Source: Nitrososphaerota archaeon (lineage in GTDB: Archaea; Thermoproteota; Nitrososphaeria; Nitrososphaerales; JACPRH01). Taken from it: a stretch of 64,000 nucleotides of DNA. The stretch is from contig JACPRH010000041.1 in assembly GCA_016190055.1 (NCBI GenBank), positions 1 to 64,000 of the forward strand, in the 5' to 3' direction. The position numbers were made by a program, and so were the translations under genes. Under the pieces are notes generated by a model, which was given only the letters and a program-made list of their open reading frames with translations, made no database searches and had not been told where the DNA came from. This document shows positions 28,899-37,367 of the stretch, piece after piece (position 1 is the stretch's first letter; every line of letters starts with the position of its first letter).

Positions 28899-29900
28899 AT
28901 GCTCCCGATTAACCTGACCATAGTGGCTCTTCTTTCCTTCGCAATCCCGTTTATTGCGACGCTCATACTTACCCCTCTCTTAATCAAAACCTTAACCAAA
29001 CGCGGCGGACTCGTCCAAGACTATCACAAAGCGAACAAACCCTTAGTTCCTAAACCGGGGGGTCCAGCTATCATCATATCGCTTCTCCTCGGTGAAGCGG
29101 TTGTTTACCTTGCAACCGGGAGCACAGGCGTCTTGGCGCTACTTCTAGTAACCGGCATCGCAGGCGCAATCGGTCTCATAGACGATATTTACACGTTAAG
29201 CGGAGCCTTGAAGCCTGCGCTTCTCATCTTAGGATCGCTCCCAATTCTCCTTCTAGACGCCTACAGCTTCCACCCGGAGTTTCCGCTCTTCGGAGCGGTA
29301 AGACTCTCAATCATCTACCCACTCATACTGCTAATCGCTATCCCGGTTACTTCAAACACCGTTAACACAATCGATGTTCTGAACGGAGTAGTCAGCGGCT
29401 TCATCATAATCATCTCTATACCTCTGATGTTCGCAATGCTTCTCAAAGGCGAGACTACCATCGCCTTGGCCACGCTACCCATTATAGCTTCCTCACTTGC
29501 CTTCTATGTCTTCCACCGCTTCCCCTCCAAGATATTTCCAGGCGACTCGGGGAGTCTCACTCTCGGAGCCCTCTACGGCGGCTTAGCTATCGTTGGCGGA
29601 GTCGAAGTAGTAGGGATAGTTGCTCTGCTCCCCGCTATACTAAACTCGTTTTTCTTCCTGTCAAGCGTCAGACGGTTTGTGGAGCATCGAAAAATCAAGC
29701 AGCGTCCAACCAAACTCCTTGAAGGAGACAGGTTAGCTGCTTCGAGGAACGGCTCAGCTCCTGTAACTTTGGTGCGTATGCTTCTTGCCGATGGACCGTT
29801 GACGGAGCAACAGGTCGCACGAGAAATCTTTAAGCTAGCTGCCTTCTCCTCGCTTCTAGCCGTTATCACTGCTATTCTAACATGGGGTGTACCGCTTTGA
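28899..29900 (+). CDS. GlcNAc-1-phosphate transferase (GT4/MraY family, AglH-like)
   Basis: A 333-residue integral membrane enzyme with about ten hydrophobic segments. The family signatures are GLIDDIYTLSG (Asp-Asp), SNTVNTIDVLNG (Asn/Asp catalytic loop) and FPGDSGSLTLGA. It should move a UDP-HexNAc phosphate sugar to dolichyl phosphate to start N-glycan or surface-polymer assembly. It is the first of several glycan genes through 37.4 kb. The downstream small membrane gene overlaps its end by 19 bp. Confidence 0.9.
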   Translation: MLPINLTIVALLSFAIPFIATLILTPLLIKTLTKRGGLVQDYHKANKPLVPKPGGPAIIISLLLGEAVVYLATGSTGVLALLLVTGIAGAIGLIDDIYTLSGALKPALLILGSLPILLLDAYSFHPEFPLFGAVRLSIIYPLILLIAIPVTSNTVNTIDVLNGVVSGFIIIISIPLMFAMLLKGETTIALATLPIIASSLAFYVFHRFPSKIFPGDSGSLTLGALYGGLAIVGGVEVVGIVALLPAILNSFFFLSSVRRFVEHRKIKQRPTKLLEGDRLAASRNGSAPVTLVRMLLADGPLTEQQVAREIFKLAAFSSLLAVITAILTWGVPL

Positions 29901-30151
29901 GCTTACGCACATTCCCGCTACTGGTGTTGATCACTGCGACATGGCTACTGATATTTGTAGGCTCCTATGTGATATTCAAGATCATTGTGCCGCTCCCAGA
30001 GATATATCCCGGTTTCTTAGGTCAAATTCTGACTGAGATAATCAAGGTCGCATTATCCGGGGTAATGACCTTCCTGTGGCTCTACGCGATGTGGAAGCTC
30101 CGAAACTTCTATGTTCACAGACGCCTTCTCTCACGTAGCGAAGACGAGTAA
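29882..30151 (+). CDS. Small membrane protein overlapping the GT4 gene
   Basis: An 89-residue protein with two hydrophobic segments (about 10-30 and 45-65) and a basic C-terminal tail. Its ATG lies inside the last codons of the glycosyltransferase, implying coupled translation. The family is not recognised. The context suggests a helper for membrane glycan synthesis. Confidence 0.6.
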   Translation: MGCTALSLRTFPLLVLITATWLLIFVGSYVIFKIIVPLPEIYPGFLGQILTEIIKVALSGVMTFLWLYAMWKLRNFYVHRRLLSRSEDE

Positions 30152-30203
30152 ATTAACTTCAAACAAGAAAGACTCTTCTGCTTAGTTGCTCTTCTTGTCG
30201 CTG

Positions 30204-30704
30204 TTACTCTAAGTGTTTCTCCCATTCGTTCTTCTTTCTGTCATACTCTGCACGGTTGTAGGCTGGTTTGGCGGGAACCCCCATTACCACTGTCTCTGGA
30301 GGTACGTCTTTCGTCACCACCGACCCCATTGCGACTACTGCTCTTCTCCCGATCTTTACGCCGCTGACAATCACCGATCTGGCGCCTATCACGGCTTCAT
30401 CCTCAACTGTTACTCCTTCAAGCCGGCTGCTCATTGGATACCGGTCGTTGGTTAAGACTGCCGCAGGGCCGATGAAGACGTTTCGACCGATAACTGACAG
30501 CGGCGGAATGTACGCCATACCCGCTATGCGGGTGCCGCTTCCGACAACAGTCTTGTAATCAACGTGGGCAAGTGAGCCGATAGACACGTTATCACCGATA
30601 TCAGCGCCGTCACCAACATAGGCGAAGTGCCAGATCTTCACATCTCTACCGAGCTTCACATTTTTCCCTAAATGGTAGAATATTCCGTCCTTCTCTTGAG
30701 GCAT
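30204..30704 (-). CDS. Left-handed beta-helix acetyltransferase (WbpD-like)
   Basis: A 166-residue hexapeptide-repeat acyltransferase. Isoleucine-patch repeats run through most of the length (GRDVKIWHFAYVGDGADIG, VIGARSVIVSGVKIGRRA). The catalytic-type segment FIGPAAVLTND and the C-terminal PAKPAYNRAEYDRKK match UDP-2-acetamido-3-amino-glucuronate N-acetyltransferases. Its neighbour is a Gfo/Idh/MocA oxidoreductase, as in wbpB-wbpD pairs, so a role in making a diacetamido-uronic acid nucleotide sugar is plausible. Confidence 0.85.
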   Translation of the reverse strand: MPQEKDGIFYHLGKNVKLGRDVKIWHFAYVGDGADIGDNVSIGSLAHVDYKTVVGSGTRIAGMAYIPPLSVIGRNVFIGPAAVLTNDRYPMSSRLEGVTVEDEAVIGARSVIVSGVKIGRRAVVAMGSVVTKDVPPETVVMGVPAKPAYNRAEYDRKKNEWEKHLE

Positions 30705-30755
30705 AACTGACTACTGGATGTAGCGTTATTTTAATGCTACCGCGCGTCTGGCTGG

Positions 30756-31691
30756 CTAAATGTCTAGGTAGATTGGAGAACCTGATTGACTGGAAACTAG
30801 CGCGGCCTCAGCGATCTTTGTTGTGTTCACTGCGTCTTGACCTGTTACGAGCGGCTGTCGATCCTTATCTATGCATTCGATGAAGCTCTGCAGCTCTTTC
30901 TTTAATGGCTCCTGCACCTCGTGCCGCGGGCTCCTTGAACCTTCAGCATCATCTATTACTATGCTTTGAGCCACGAAGTCGACTGTGGCGACACCGCCTG
31001 TGCAGACTGTTACTAGTTGCCGCATCCGTTTAGGAGTCACCCAGTTAGATGTTATGAACGCTGTCTTCTGCTTGTCGAAGCCAAGGATTATGGTTGCGAA
31101 ATCCTCATGGTTGCTCAGAACTTGACCGGTTCTGGCGAACACCATCTTAGGCTCAGACTCGAAGACCCAGCGTGCAGTATCAATATCGTGGACCGATGTA
31201 TCCAGTACGATGCCTACATCCTGGATTCTTCCAGACCACTTGTTCTCTCGATGGAACTCTAGGAGCAGAGGCTCACCGATGGAGCCACCTTTCAACACAT
31301 TCTTTAGCTCGGTCACCGCCGGGTTGAAACGCTCGATATATCCTGAAGTTAACTTTACTTTATGCTTAGCCGCCAGCGCAACCAGCTTCTCGCCTTCGCT
31401 GGATGAAGCGGTCAACGGTTTTTCGACGAAGGTGTTTACTCCTTTGCTGATTGTTTTCTCAGCCACCGCGTAGTGGGTTGACGTAGGGGTGCAGATATCG
31501 ACTCCGTCGAGACGTTCGCTGTTGAGAAGAGCATCAGGCGAATTGTAGCCTTTCACTCCGTACTTCTTCTCATACTCCTCTACTCTTGCCTGATCGACAT
31601 CGCAGAATGCGACGAGAGCTCCAATCTCGTAGAGGACGCGTAGATGGTTCTTACCCCATCCGCCGGTTCCGATCACAGCCATTCTTGCCAT
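30756..31691 (-). CDS. Gfo/Idh/MocA-family oxidoreductase (WbpB-like)
   Basis: A 311-residue NAD-dependent sugar dehydrogenase. The Rossmann start is VIGTGGWGKNHLRVL. The signature EKP appears in NTFVEKPLTAS and the catalytic His/Asp in LDTSVHDIDTARWV. It lies 8 bp from the upstream UDP-sugar dehydrogenase-like gene and 51 bp before the acetyltransferase, all on one strand. The set is consistent with UDP-GlcNAcA 3-dehydrogenation, though other sugars cannot be excluded. Confidence 0.9.
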   Translation of the reverse strand: MARMAVIGTGGWGKNHLRVLYEIGALVAFCDVDQARVEEYEKKYGVKGYNSPDALLNSERLDGVDICTPTSTHYAVAEKTISKGVNTFVEKPLTASSSEGEKLVALAAKHKVKLTSGYIERFNPAVTELKNVLKGGSIGEPLLLEFHRENKWSGRIQDVGIVLDTSVHDIDTARWVFESEPKMVFARTGQVLSNHEDFATIILGFDKQKTAFITSNWVTPKRMRQLVTVCTGGVATVDFVAQSIVIDDAEGSRSPRHEVQEPLKKELQSFIECIDKDRQPLVTGQDAVNTTKIAEAALVSSQSGSPIYLDI

Positions 31692-31699
31692 CTAATTCT

Positions 31700-32917
31700 T
31701 CACTCGCATCTATCGATGAACAGATCTGCCTTCAAGACGATAGTATCTGTCTGCTTGTCTTTAAGGTTGAATGACTTTATCGCATACTCATGATCCTGCT
31801 CCGAGCAGATGACTACCAGATCAATCTTGTTCACGTCAGTCATCATTCTACTGTAACCTCCGCTTGAGGACTGGTTGCCTTCGCTCCCGTTAAGAAAATT
31901 CACGTCACCAATATAGTCGCGTAGCCTATCCGCAATCCCTTCAAGCGCAGCTAGTCTCTCACCCCTCATTTCAAACCGGTCAACCGCCCAAGCTAACGTT
32001 ACCTTGGTTCTGCTAGCCTTCAGATCCTTTTCACGCATCACCTGCCGGATTTCATCAACCAAGTATTTCGCATAGCCTTCAACGCTCTTGAAAACCCCAG
32101 ACGCAAGGTACAGCGCCGGATCACCTGTATCCAATGTTCCTAAGGCGAACCGCAGATCGAAGAGGCTCTCCATCACCTGATCAATGTAAACATCCTTGTA
32201 CTGAAGCGCCTTCTTCATCTTCGACCGCTCAGCTCGATCCTCAACCTTCTTACAGACCTCTAGATCAAGCGCAACTGGGAGACAGCCCGCCAGCACCTCT
32301 CGGAAGCAGATGAGCTCCGCCGCATCGTATCCAGTAGCTTGAGGCGCTTTAATCCCCGCCTGCTTAAAGATGTCAAGCATCTTCTTGTCTGTCTTACCTT
32401 CGACCCCTAGCACATGCGGTGTCTTGGTTCTAGGTTTCAGAGGCGCGTAAACGTAGTGAAAATCTTCATCCGGGTTAAGCCCACTCATCTTCTCAATCAT
32501 TGAGATATTTCCACGACTCTCCTTGAAACCGACTGGGAGACAAAAGATGACCGTTGCGCCTTTAGATATACTCTTAGCAGTATCTCGGAACCTAGTAGCC
32601 ATCTCAGCCTTAGCCTCCTGATCTCTACGCCTAATCTTCGGAGTAAAGAAGACGTACTTTGCTCTATGAATCGCCGAATCCATCGGCTCCAGACTTACAA
32701 GAGTCTCACCCTCAAGCAGGCTGCCAACAGAACTATACGTAGCAACAATTTCAGGTGTAAGCCGCATACCCATCTGAAGATTCTCATCAACAATAATCGT
32801 CTCAACACCACTCTGGACAAGTCCAGACGCTATACTGTACCCTTCAGTGCTAAGGCCTACAACCGTGGCTAACTCAGATTCGCCACCAGAAACCAAAATA
32901 ATCCCTCGACGAAACAT
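31700..32917 (-). CDS. Divergent UDP-sugar dehydrogenase-like protein
   Basis: A 405-residue protein resembling nucleotide-sugar 6-dehydrogenases. The first Rossmann unit is altered (VSGGESELATVVGLSTEGY in place of GxGxxG), but AKYVFFTPKIRR, VIFCLPVGF and DEDFHYVYAPLKP follow the family's order, and the middle helix has an AELICFREVLAG element. The canonical catalytic Cys segment is not obvious, so activity may differ. It is the first gene of the wbpB/wbpD-like operon. It could be a true UDP-GlcNAc 6-dehydrogenase or a structural paralogue. Confidence 0.7.
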   Translation of the reverse strand: MFRRGIILVSGGESELATVVGLSTEGYSIASGLVQSGVETIIVDENLQMGMRLTPEIVATYSSVGSLLEGETLVSLEPMDSAIHRAKYVFFTPKIRRRDQEAKAEMATRFRDTAKSISKGATVIFCLPVGFKESRGNISMIEKMSGLNPDEDFHYVYAPLKPRTKTPHVLGVEGKTDKKMLDIFKQAGIKAPQATGYDAAELICFREVLAGCLPVALDLEVCKKVEDRAERSKMKKALQYKDVYIDQVMESLFDLRFALGTLDTGDPALYLASGVFKSVEGYAKYLVDEIRQVMREKDLKASRTKVTLAWAVDRFEMRGERLAALEGIADRLRDYIGDVNFLNGSEGNQSSSGGYSRMMTDVNKIDLVVICSEQDHEYAIKSFNLKDKQTDTIVLKADLFIDRCE

Positions 32918-33689
32918 TCAGAACAAAGGGGTAGAAAACACTTTCCTTACCAAACCACTGTTCTGCAGATAGACAAGCTTCTTCTCCATTCTCGTTACGT
33001 CACTTTGGCCGAATCAAAACATAACAATTCACAACCAACGCACTCATCTCAACTAGTCCCAATTGAGCAGTCTCTACACCTATCCAGCCCTGCATAAACT
33101 CAACCAATCCAATACAGTAAACAAGGCTGCAGTCAACAACTTATACAAGCCTAACATAAAACCAGAAGAAAATATTGGGGGATAATCTTGTAGCCCGAAA
33201 CAACGCTTTTGGCAAGCGTTGCAAGCCCAAAGCTTCCATCTAAGCAGATCGCTTAGAATAACGATTGGATTCTTATGCAGCTTGAGGGCTGTGAATAACT
33301 GTTTTAGAGCTAATCAATGAGACGATGATCAGCGTAGGAAAAGTAAGACGTTACTTACCAAATTCTGTGCTCCTCAGTCTAGTTATTCACAGCCCTCAGC
33401 TTTCAATAGAATATATACCCTCCCCCCTAGGTCGGCAGCAGGCGTGCGTGCATCTCGAAGCATTGCAAATCTATTCAAAACAGTTGGGTAACCACTTCTA
33501 TTTGTATAGTAACGTATTTTCAAATCTAAATATTCACAGCTTGTTCATAACTCCGAGCTAAATCTGCTGAGTAGGGTGTACATCTAATAACTATTAGAGG
33601 CAGGTTGAACAAGCTCCATCACCTTCTAATCATTCCTTCTTTCTACATCACTAGCTGTTCTGACATTGCTGCGTCTAATGTTTAGCAAG
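32918..33689. other. Large intergenic region with inverted repeat
   Basis: No gene is supported in this 770 bp. It contains a hairpin CAACGCTTTTGGCAAGCGTTG near 33202 and a perfect 18-bp inverted repeat pair 80 bp apart (listed separately). The promoter of the minus-strand dehydrogenase-like gene lies at its left end. Confidence 0.5.
33283..33398. repeat. 116-bp unit bounded by perfect 18-bp inverted repeats
   Basis: The sequence TGAGGGCTGTGAATAACT at 33283-33300 is exactly complementary to 33381-33398. The 80 bp between them code for nothing. Possible readings are a MITE-like remnant, a strong transcript hairpin, or a target for the nearby TnpB element. Confidence 0.85.
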
Positions 33690-35025
33690 AGCGAGCAGGA
33701 AACCCATGCCCTTTAGGGGTGGGATGAGAGCAAGCCAATCGGTTGAAAGAAGCAAAAGAATATCTATCTTCAACCTCCTGTTAGGCGTAATCGAATGGAG
33801 GTAAGGTGGGCAGGAACCGGTTATGAACGATCTTCTTCATCTTACCTACCGGTTCAGGCTAGACCCCACCAAACAGCAAGAAAGAGTACTGCGTGACACA
33901 TTGGAAACTTGCAGGAGGCTTTACAACAACCTGCTGGACGAGCGGATTAACTCAGGCATAGGTTTCTATGAGCAGAAGCGGGAATTAACAAAACGGAGGA
34001 AGGAGGACAAGTACCTGAAAGTTGTTCACAGTCAGGTATTGCAGAACGTAGTGATGAGGCTAGATGAATCCTTCCAGCGATTCTTCACAGGGCTGGCAAG
34101 GTTTCCCAAGTTCAGGCGGCAGGGCAAATATAGCTCATTCACATATCCACAGCTCGGCGGATTCAAGGTTAACGGTAACCGGCTGAAGCTCTCCATGATA
34201 GGCGACATGAAGATCAGGCTACACAGGCCAATTGACGGAAGCATGAAGACCTGCACAATCATCAGGGACATAGATCAATGGTATGCCTGCATAACGGTGA
34301 AGACTGAAGATGACGCGGCCGCAATACCTTCGTCACCGATTAACAGTGAGAAACCAGCTGTTGTTGGTGTTGATGTCGGGGTCTCATGCCTTGCTGCGTT
34401 GAGTGATGGTATGATGTTACCTAATCCGAGGCGCCTGAACAAATCTGTAGAGCGGATTAGGCGGCTTCAAAGGGAGCTGTCGAGAAAGAAGAATGGTTCA
34501 AACAACAGGGTAAGGGCAAAGATGAGGCTTGAGAAGGCTTGGAGACAGGTGAGGAGACAGAGAGACGATACTGCGCACAAGGCTTCAAGGTATCTCGTAG
34601 ATAACTACGGGACAATAGTGTTCGAAGATCTTAGGATTAAGAATATGGTGAAGAATCATCGTTTGGCATCGGCAATACTGGATGCCACTTGGAGTAAGCT
34701 GCGCCGATTAACTGCCTACAAGGCAGAAAGGCGTGGCAATGGACGAGTAGTTCTCGTTGAGCCAAGGGGAACATCGCAGGAATGCTCAGGATGCCATAGA
34801 ACTGTCGAGAAAAGCCTCTCAGTGAGGACACATGTATGTCCTCACTGCGGGCTGATGCTTGACAGAGACGTGAATGCAGCCAGGAATATCTTGGCACGGG
34901 GTCTGGAGCAGGCCCATGCTGAGACAGAACCAATACCCATCATACGGATAGGCAAGTTCAGTCAAGGAAGCAGGAAACCCACAGCCTTAAGGCGTAGGTA
35001 GTTCACCATAAAGGATTAAAGGCTA
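33690..35025 (+). mobile_element. IS200/IS605-type element carrying only tnpB
   Basis: A CCCATGCCC-TTTA-GGGGTGGG stem-loop at about 33703-33724 looks like the left-end hairpin of an IS605 element. The tnpB gene follows, and a GCCTTAAGGC palindrome at 34985-34994 lies at the end of tnpB. No tnpA is present, so movement needs a TnpA in trans. The right boundary abuts the DUF354 gene. Exact ends are estimates. Confidence 0.7.
33823..35001 (+). CDS. tnpB: RNA-guided nuclease TnpB
   Basis: A 392-residue TnpB (IS605 OrfB). The N-terminal helical domain has the typical LDPTKQQERVLRDTLETCR start. All RuvC catalytic acids appear present: Asp184 in VVGVDVGVSCL, Glu268 in IVFEDLRIKNM, and Asp347/349 in MLDRDVNAARNIL. 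The zinc finger is intact (CSGCHRT and CPHCG). An omega RNA would be expected to overlap the 3' end of the gene and the right end of the element. It looks intact and possibly active. The neighbouring genes are for glycan synthesis, so it is an intruder there. Confidence 0.93.
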   Translation: MNDLLHLTYRFRLDPTKQQERVLRDTLETCRRLYNNLLDERINSGIGFYEQKRELTKRRKEDKYLKVVHSQVLQNVVMRLDESFQRFFTGLARFPKFRRQGKYSSFTYPQLGGFKVNGNRLKLSMIGDMKIRLHRPIDGSMKTCTIIRDIDQWYACITVKTEDDAAAIPSSPINSEKPAVVGVDVGVSCLAALSDGMMLPNPRRLNKSVERIRRLQRELSRKKNGSNNRVRAKMRLEKAWRQVRRQRDDTAHKASRYLVDNYGTIVFEDLRIKNMVKNHRLASAILDATWSKLRRLTAYKAERRGNGRVVLVEPRGTSQECSGCHRTVEKSLSVRTHVCPHCGLMLDRDVNAARNILARGLEQAHAETEPIPIIRIGKFSQGSRKPTALRRR

Positions 35026-35026
35026 A

Positions 35027-36118
35027 GTGAGAACGGCTTCAAGACTGCCGTTGAAGATCTGGGTCGATGTGTTGACTCCTAAGCAGATTCTCTTCTTCAC
35101 ACCTTTGATTCAGTATTTTGAGCATCAGGGTCATGAGGTTATTTCCACATCGAGGCGGTACCGCGAGGTGGATCTTCTCTCTGCGAAGAAGGGTTTGAAG
35201 ATTAGATTCGCAGGTCGGCACGGTGGGGCTTCGCTTCAGGAGAAGCTTAAGGCGAGCTGCGAGCGAACTGAAGAGCTAGCGGATATAGTTGGAGCGATGG
35301 GTCTTGACTGCGCTGTCTCTTTCTCCTCTCCTGAGTGCGCCCGAACCGCTTTTGGCCTCGGCGTAAAACATGTTTGCATAAGTGATTCTCCGCATGCTGA
35401 AAAGGTCTCACGGCTATCTATTCCTCTTTCAGATCTCCTGCTCACACCTTGGATTATCCCCTACTCAGCTTGGAGCCGATACGGCATGCAGGAAGAACAG
35501 ATAATCAGGTATCGGGCTCTTGATCCGGCTGTCTGGCTGAAGCGGCGGCAAAGCAAAGTTGTGCGCAAGGAAGATTTCGGGCTTAACCCTTCTAAGAAGA
35601 CGATTACGCTGCGTCTCGACGAGATTCAAGCTGCCTATCTACTCTCCTCAGATCGCTCCTTCTCTAGGAAGCTGCTGGACTCGCTGCTGCAGCAATTCAG
35701 TGACTGCGAAATCTTTGTGCTGGGCCGATACCAATCTCAGATAGAAGCGTTCAAAGAGACTTACGGCTCAAAGGCTAAGATTGCAGATGACGTTGTGGAA
35801 GGCGTTGATCTAATCTCAGTTTCAGATGTCTTCATAGGTCTAGGTGGAACAATGACAAGTGAAGCGGCGCTTCTCGGCGTACCTGCAATATCACTCTTCC
35901 AAGGAGGCTCACTATACACCGAGGAGTACCTTGTCAAGGAAGGACTGCTTGTGAGACCCGGAAACATCCAAGCGACCGTCAAAACTGTCAAAACCTTCCT
36001 GCAGGATCCTGACAGGCTCCGCAACCTGCAGAAGAAGGCGAGCGTAATACTAAACGGTATGGAGGACCCGATTACCGTAATCGCGGGAGCCATCGAGAAA
36101 AACGCTGCATCTCGGTAA
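35027..36118 (+). CDS. DUF354 glycosyltransferase-like protein
   Basis: A 363-residue cytosolic protein of the archaeal DUF354 family, related in fold to GT-B enzymes such as UDP-GlcNAc 2-epimerase or MurG. KIWVDVLTPKQILFF and FEHQGHEVISTSR form the N-terminal Rossmann start, and FIGLGGTMTSEAALLGVPAIS is the sugar-nucleotide site in the C-terminal half. It starts with GTG 25 bp after tnpB, so its own promoter may have been displaced. The context is surface glycan synthesis. Confidence 0.83.
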   Translation: MRTASRLPLKIWVDVLTPKQILFFTPLIQYFEHQGHEVISTSRRYREVDLLSAKKGLKIRFAGRHGGASLQEKLKASCERTEELADIVGAMGLDCAVSFSSPECARTAFGLGVKHVCISDSPHAEKVSRLSIPLSDLLLTPWIIPYSAWSRYGMQEEQIIRYRALDPAVWLKRRQSKVVRKEDFGLNPSKKTITLRLDEIQAAYLLSSDRSFSRKLLDSLLQQFSDCEIFVLGRYQSQIEAFKETYGSKAKIADDVVEGVDLISVSDVFIGLGGTMTSEAALLGVPAISLFQGGSLYTEEYLVKEGLLVRPGNIQATVKTVKTFLQDPDRLRNLQKKASVILNGMEDPITVIAGAIEKNAASR

Positions 36119-36149
36119 TCTGGTATATCTTCACTAACTAGCGGAACCG

Positions 36150-37367
36150 TTAACTTTCCAAGCGCCGCATCTCCGCCAGATCGTACTTTCGATCCTTCCA
36201 CACAACGCCGCCCGCCGCAACTACCTTAAGAAACGAAGTGATCATTATCAGGAGATAAACCGCTGAAGCAACCGGCGTCAGCAGAGTATACTTCACAGAG
36301 CCGCCTATGCGCTGGTAAAACACCGCCATTCTACTCAATACTACAACGCTACCCAAAGCTCCGTACACAAGTAACAACCGGTGAACCTCGCCGCCGCCCA
36401 ACATCCCTACAGCCAGCATCGTGAAAGGTAAAAGAAAAGCCGCGAACATAGCAAGCAACCCGCCTAGAAGCTTAGCGGGGTTGAAGTTAAAACCCGCATA
36501 CGTGTTCTTCACCCACCCGCCCCAAAGCTCCCTGAAACTTCTATACATCCGAGTCTCAAGCGCATCCAAGCCGTATACCACCCTGACTCGTGAACCACGC
36601 CTCTTGTACACCCCTGCCAAACTCACGTCTTCCACTATCTTACCTCGGACAGCAGTGTGCCCTCCAACCTTCTCATACGCATCTCTCCTAGTTAGAATAT
36701 ACTGGCCATTCGCCATATACCGACGGCTTGAATCATCATTCACCTTGTTTCCGCCACAGTAGATGAAAATCAGAAACGAGATGAGCGGCATCATCAACCG
36801 CTCCCCGAAGTCACGCATCACAAGATGCGGATAGATACTCACCAAATCCGCGCCACTGGAAACCAGGTACCCTACTGATCGACGAAGCGAGTCCGGACTA
36901 TGCTTCGTATCCCCATCGGTAAAGAGAAGCAGCTCGCCTCCAGCCTGAAGATACCCTTGGTGACAGGCCCAGTTCTTACCTATCCAGCCGTCAGGCAGCG
37001 CGCCTTCTTCAACCACAACCACTCCTTGCGTATACTTCTGCAGGATTTTCCTTGTTCCGTCTTTAGAGCCGCCGTCAACCACAATAATCTCCTTCGAGAC
37101 ATAGTCTAAAGCCTGAAGCGAGTCGAGGCAGAGTGCAATCGTATCCTCCTCATCCTTCACCGGCACAACAATCGAGACCTTCGGCCAGCTAGCCGAATCC
37201 ACATTTTTCGGGAGAGACGGAAACGCCTTGAACATGTAGAGCGAGTAAAGTGAGGTGGGCACAAGTATCACGGTATACGTCTGCAGAACTAGCTCTAAGT
37301 AAGGATCCGACGGCATCATCCCGCTCCGCTCATCTACCGCCGTAAGACTAGGCGTGGCAGCATCCAC
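36150..37367 (-). CDS. Membrane-bound family 2 glycosyltransferase
   Basis: A 405-residue protein. An N-terminal membrane segment (about 25-45) precedes a GT2 domain with VSIVVPVKDEEDTI, IIVVDGGSKDGT, and the DxD-type LLFTDGDTKHS, then a GKIVEDVSLAGVYKRRG acceptor region. Three to four membrane segments close the C terminus. It resembles hopene- or carotenoid-associated GT2 enzymes and archaeal lipid glycosylases. It starts with GTG and overlaps the upstream aldo/keto reductase by 34 bp. Confidence 0.88.
   Translation of the reverse strand: MDAATPSLTAVDERSGMMPSDPYLELVLQTYTVILVPTSLYSLYMFKAFPSLPKNVDSASWPKVSIVVPVKDEEDTIALCLDSLQALDYVSKEIIVVDGGSKDGTRKILQKYTQGVVVVEEGALPDGWIGKNWACHQGYLQAGGELLLFTDGDTKHSPDSLRRSVGYLVSSGADLVSIYPHLVMRDFGERLMMPLISFLIFIYCGGNKVNDDSSRRYMANGQYILTRRDAYEKVGGHTAVRGKIVEDVSLAGVYKRRGSRVRVVYGLDALETRMYRSFRELWGGWVKNTYAGFNFNPAKLLGGLLAMFAAFLLPFTMLAVGMLGGGEVHRLLLVYGALGSVVVLSRMAVFYQRIGGSVKYTLLTPVASAVYLLIMITSFLKVVAAGGVVWKDRKYDLAEMRRLES

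Noticed and set aside
33301-33312. GTTTTAGAGCTA, identical to the start of a type II CRISPR repeat
   Set aside because: It occurs once, with no spacer array, no second copy and no cas genes nearby, so it is a chance match.
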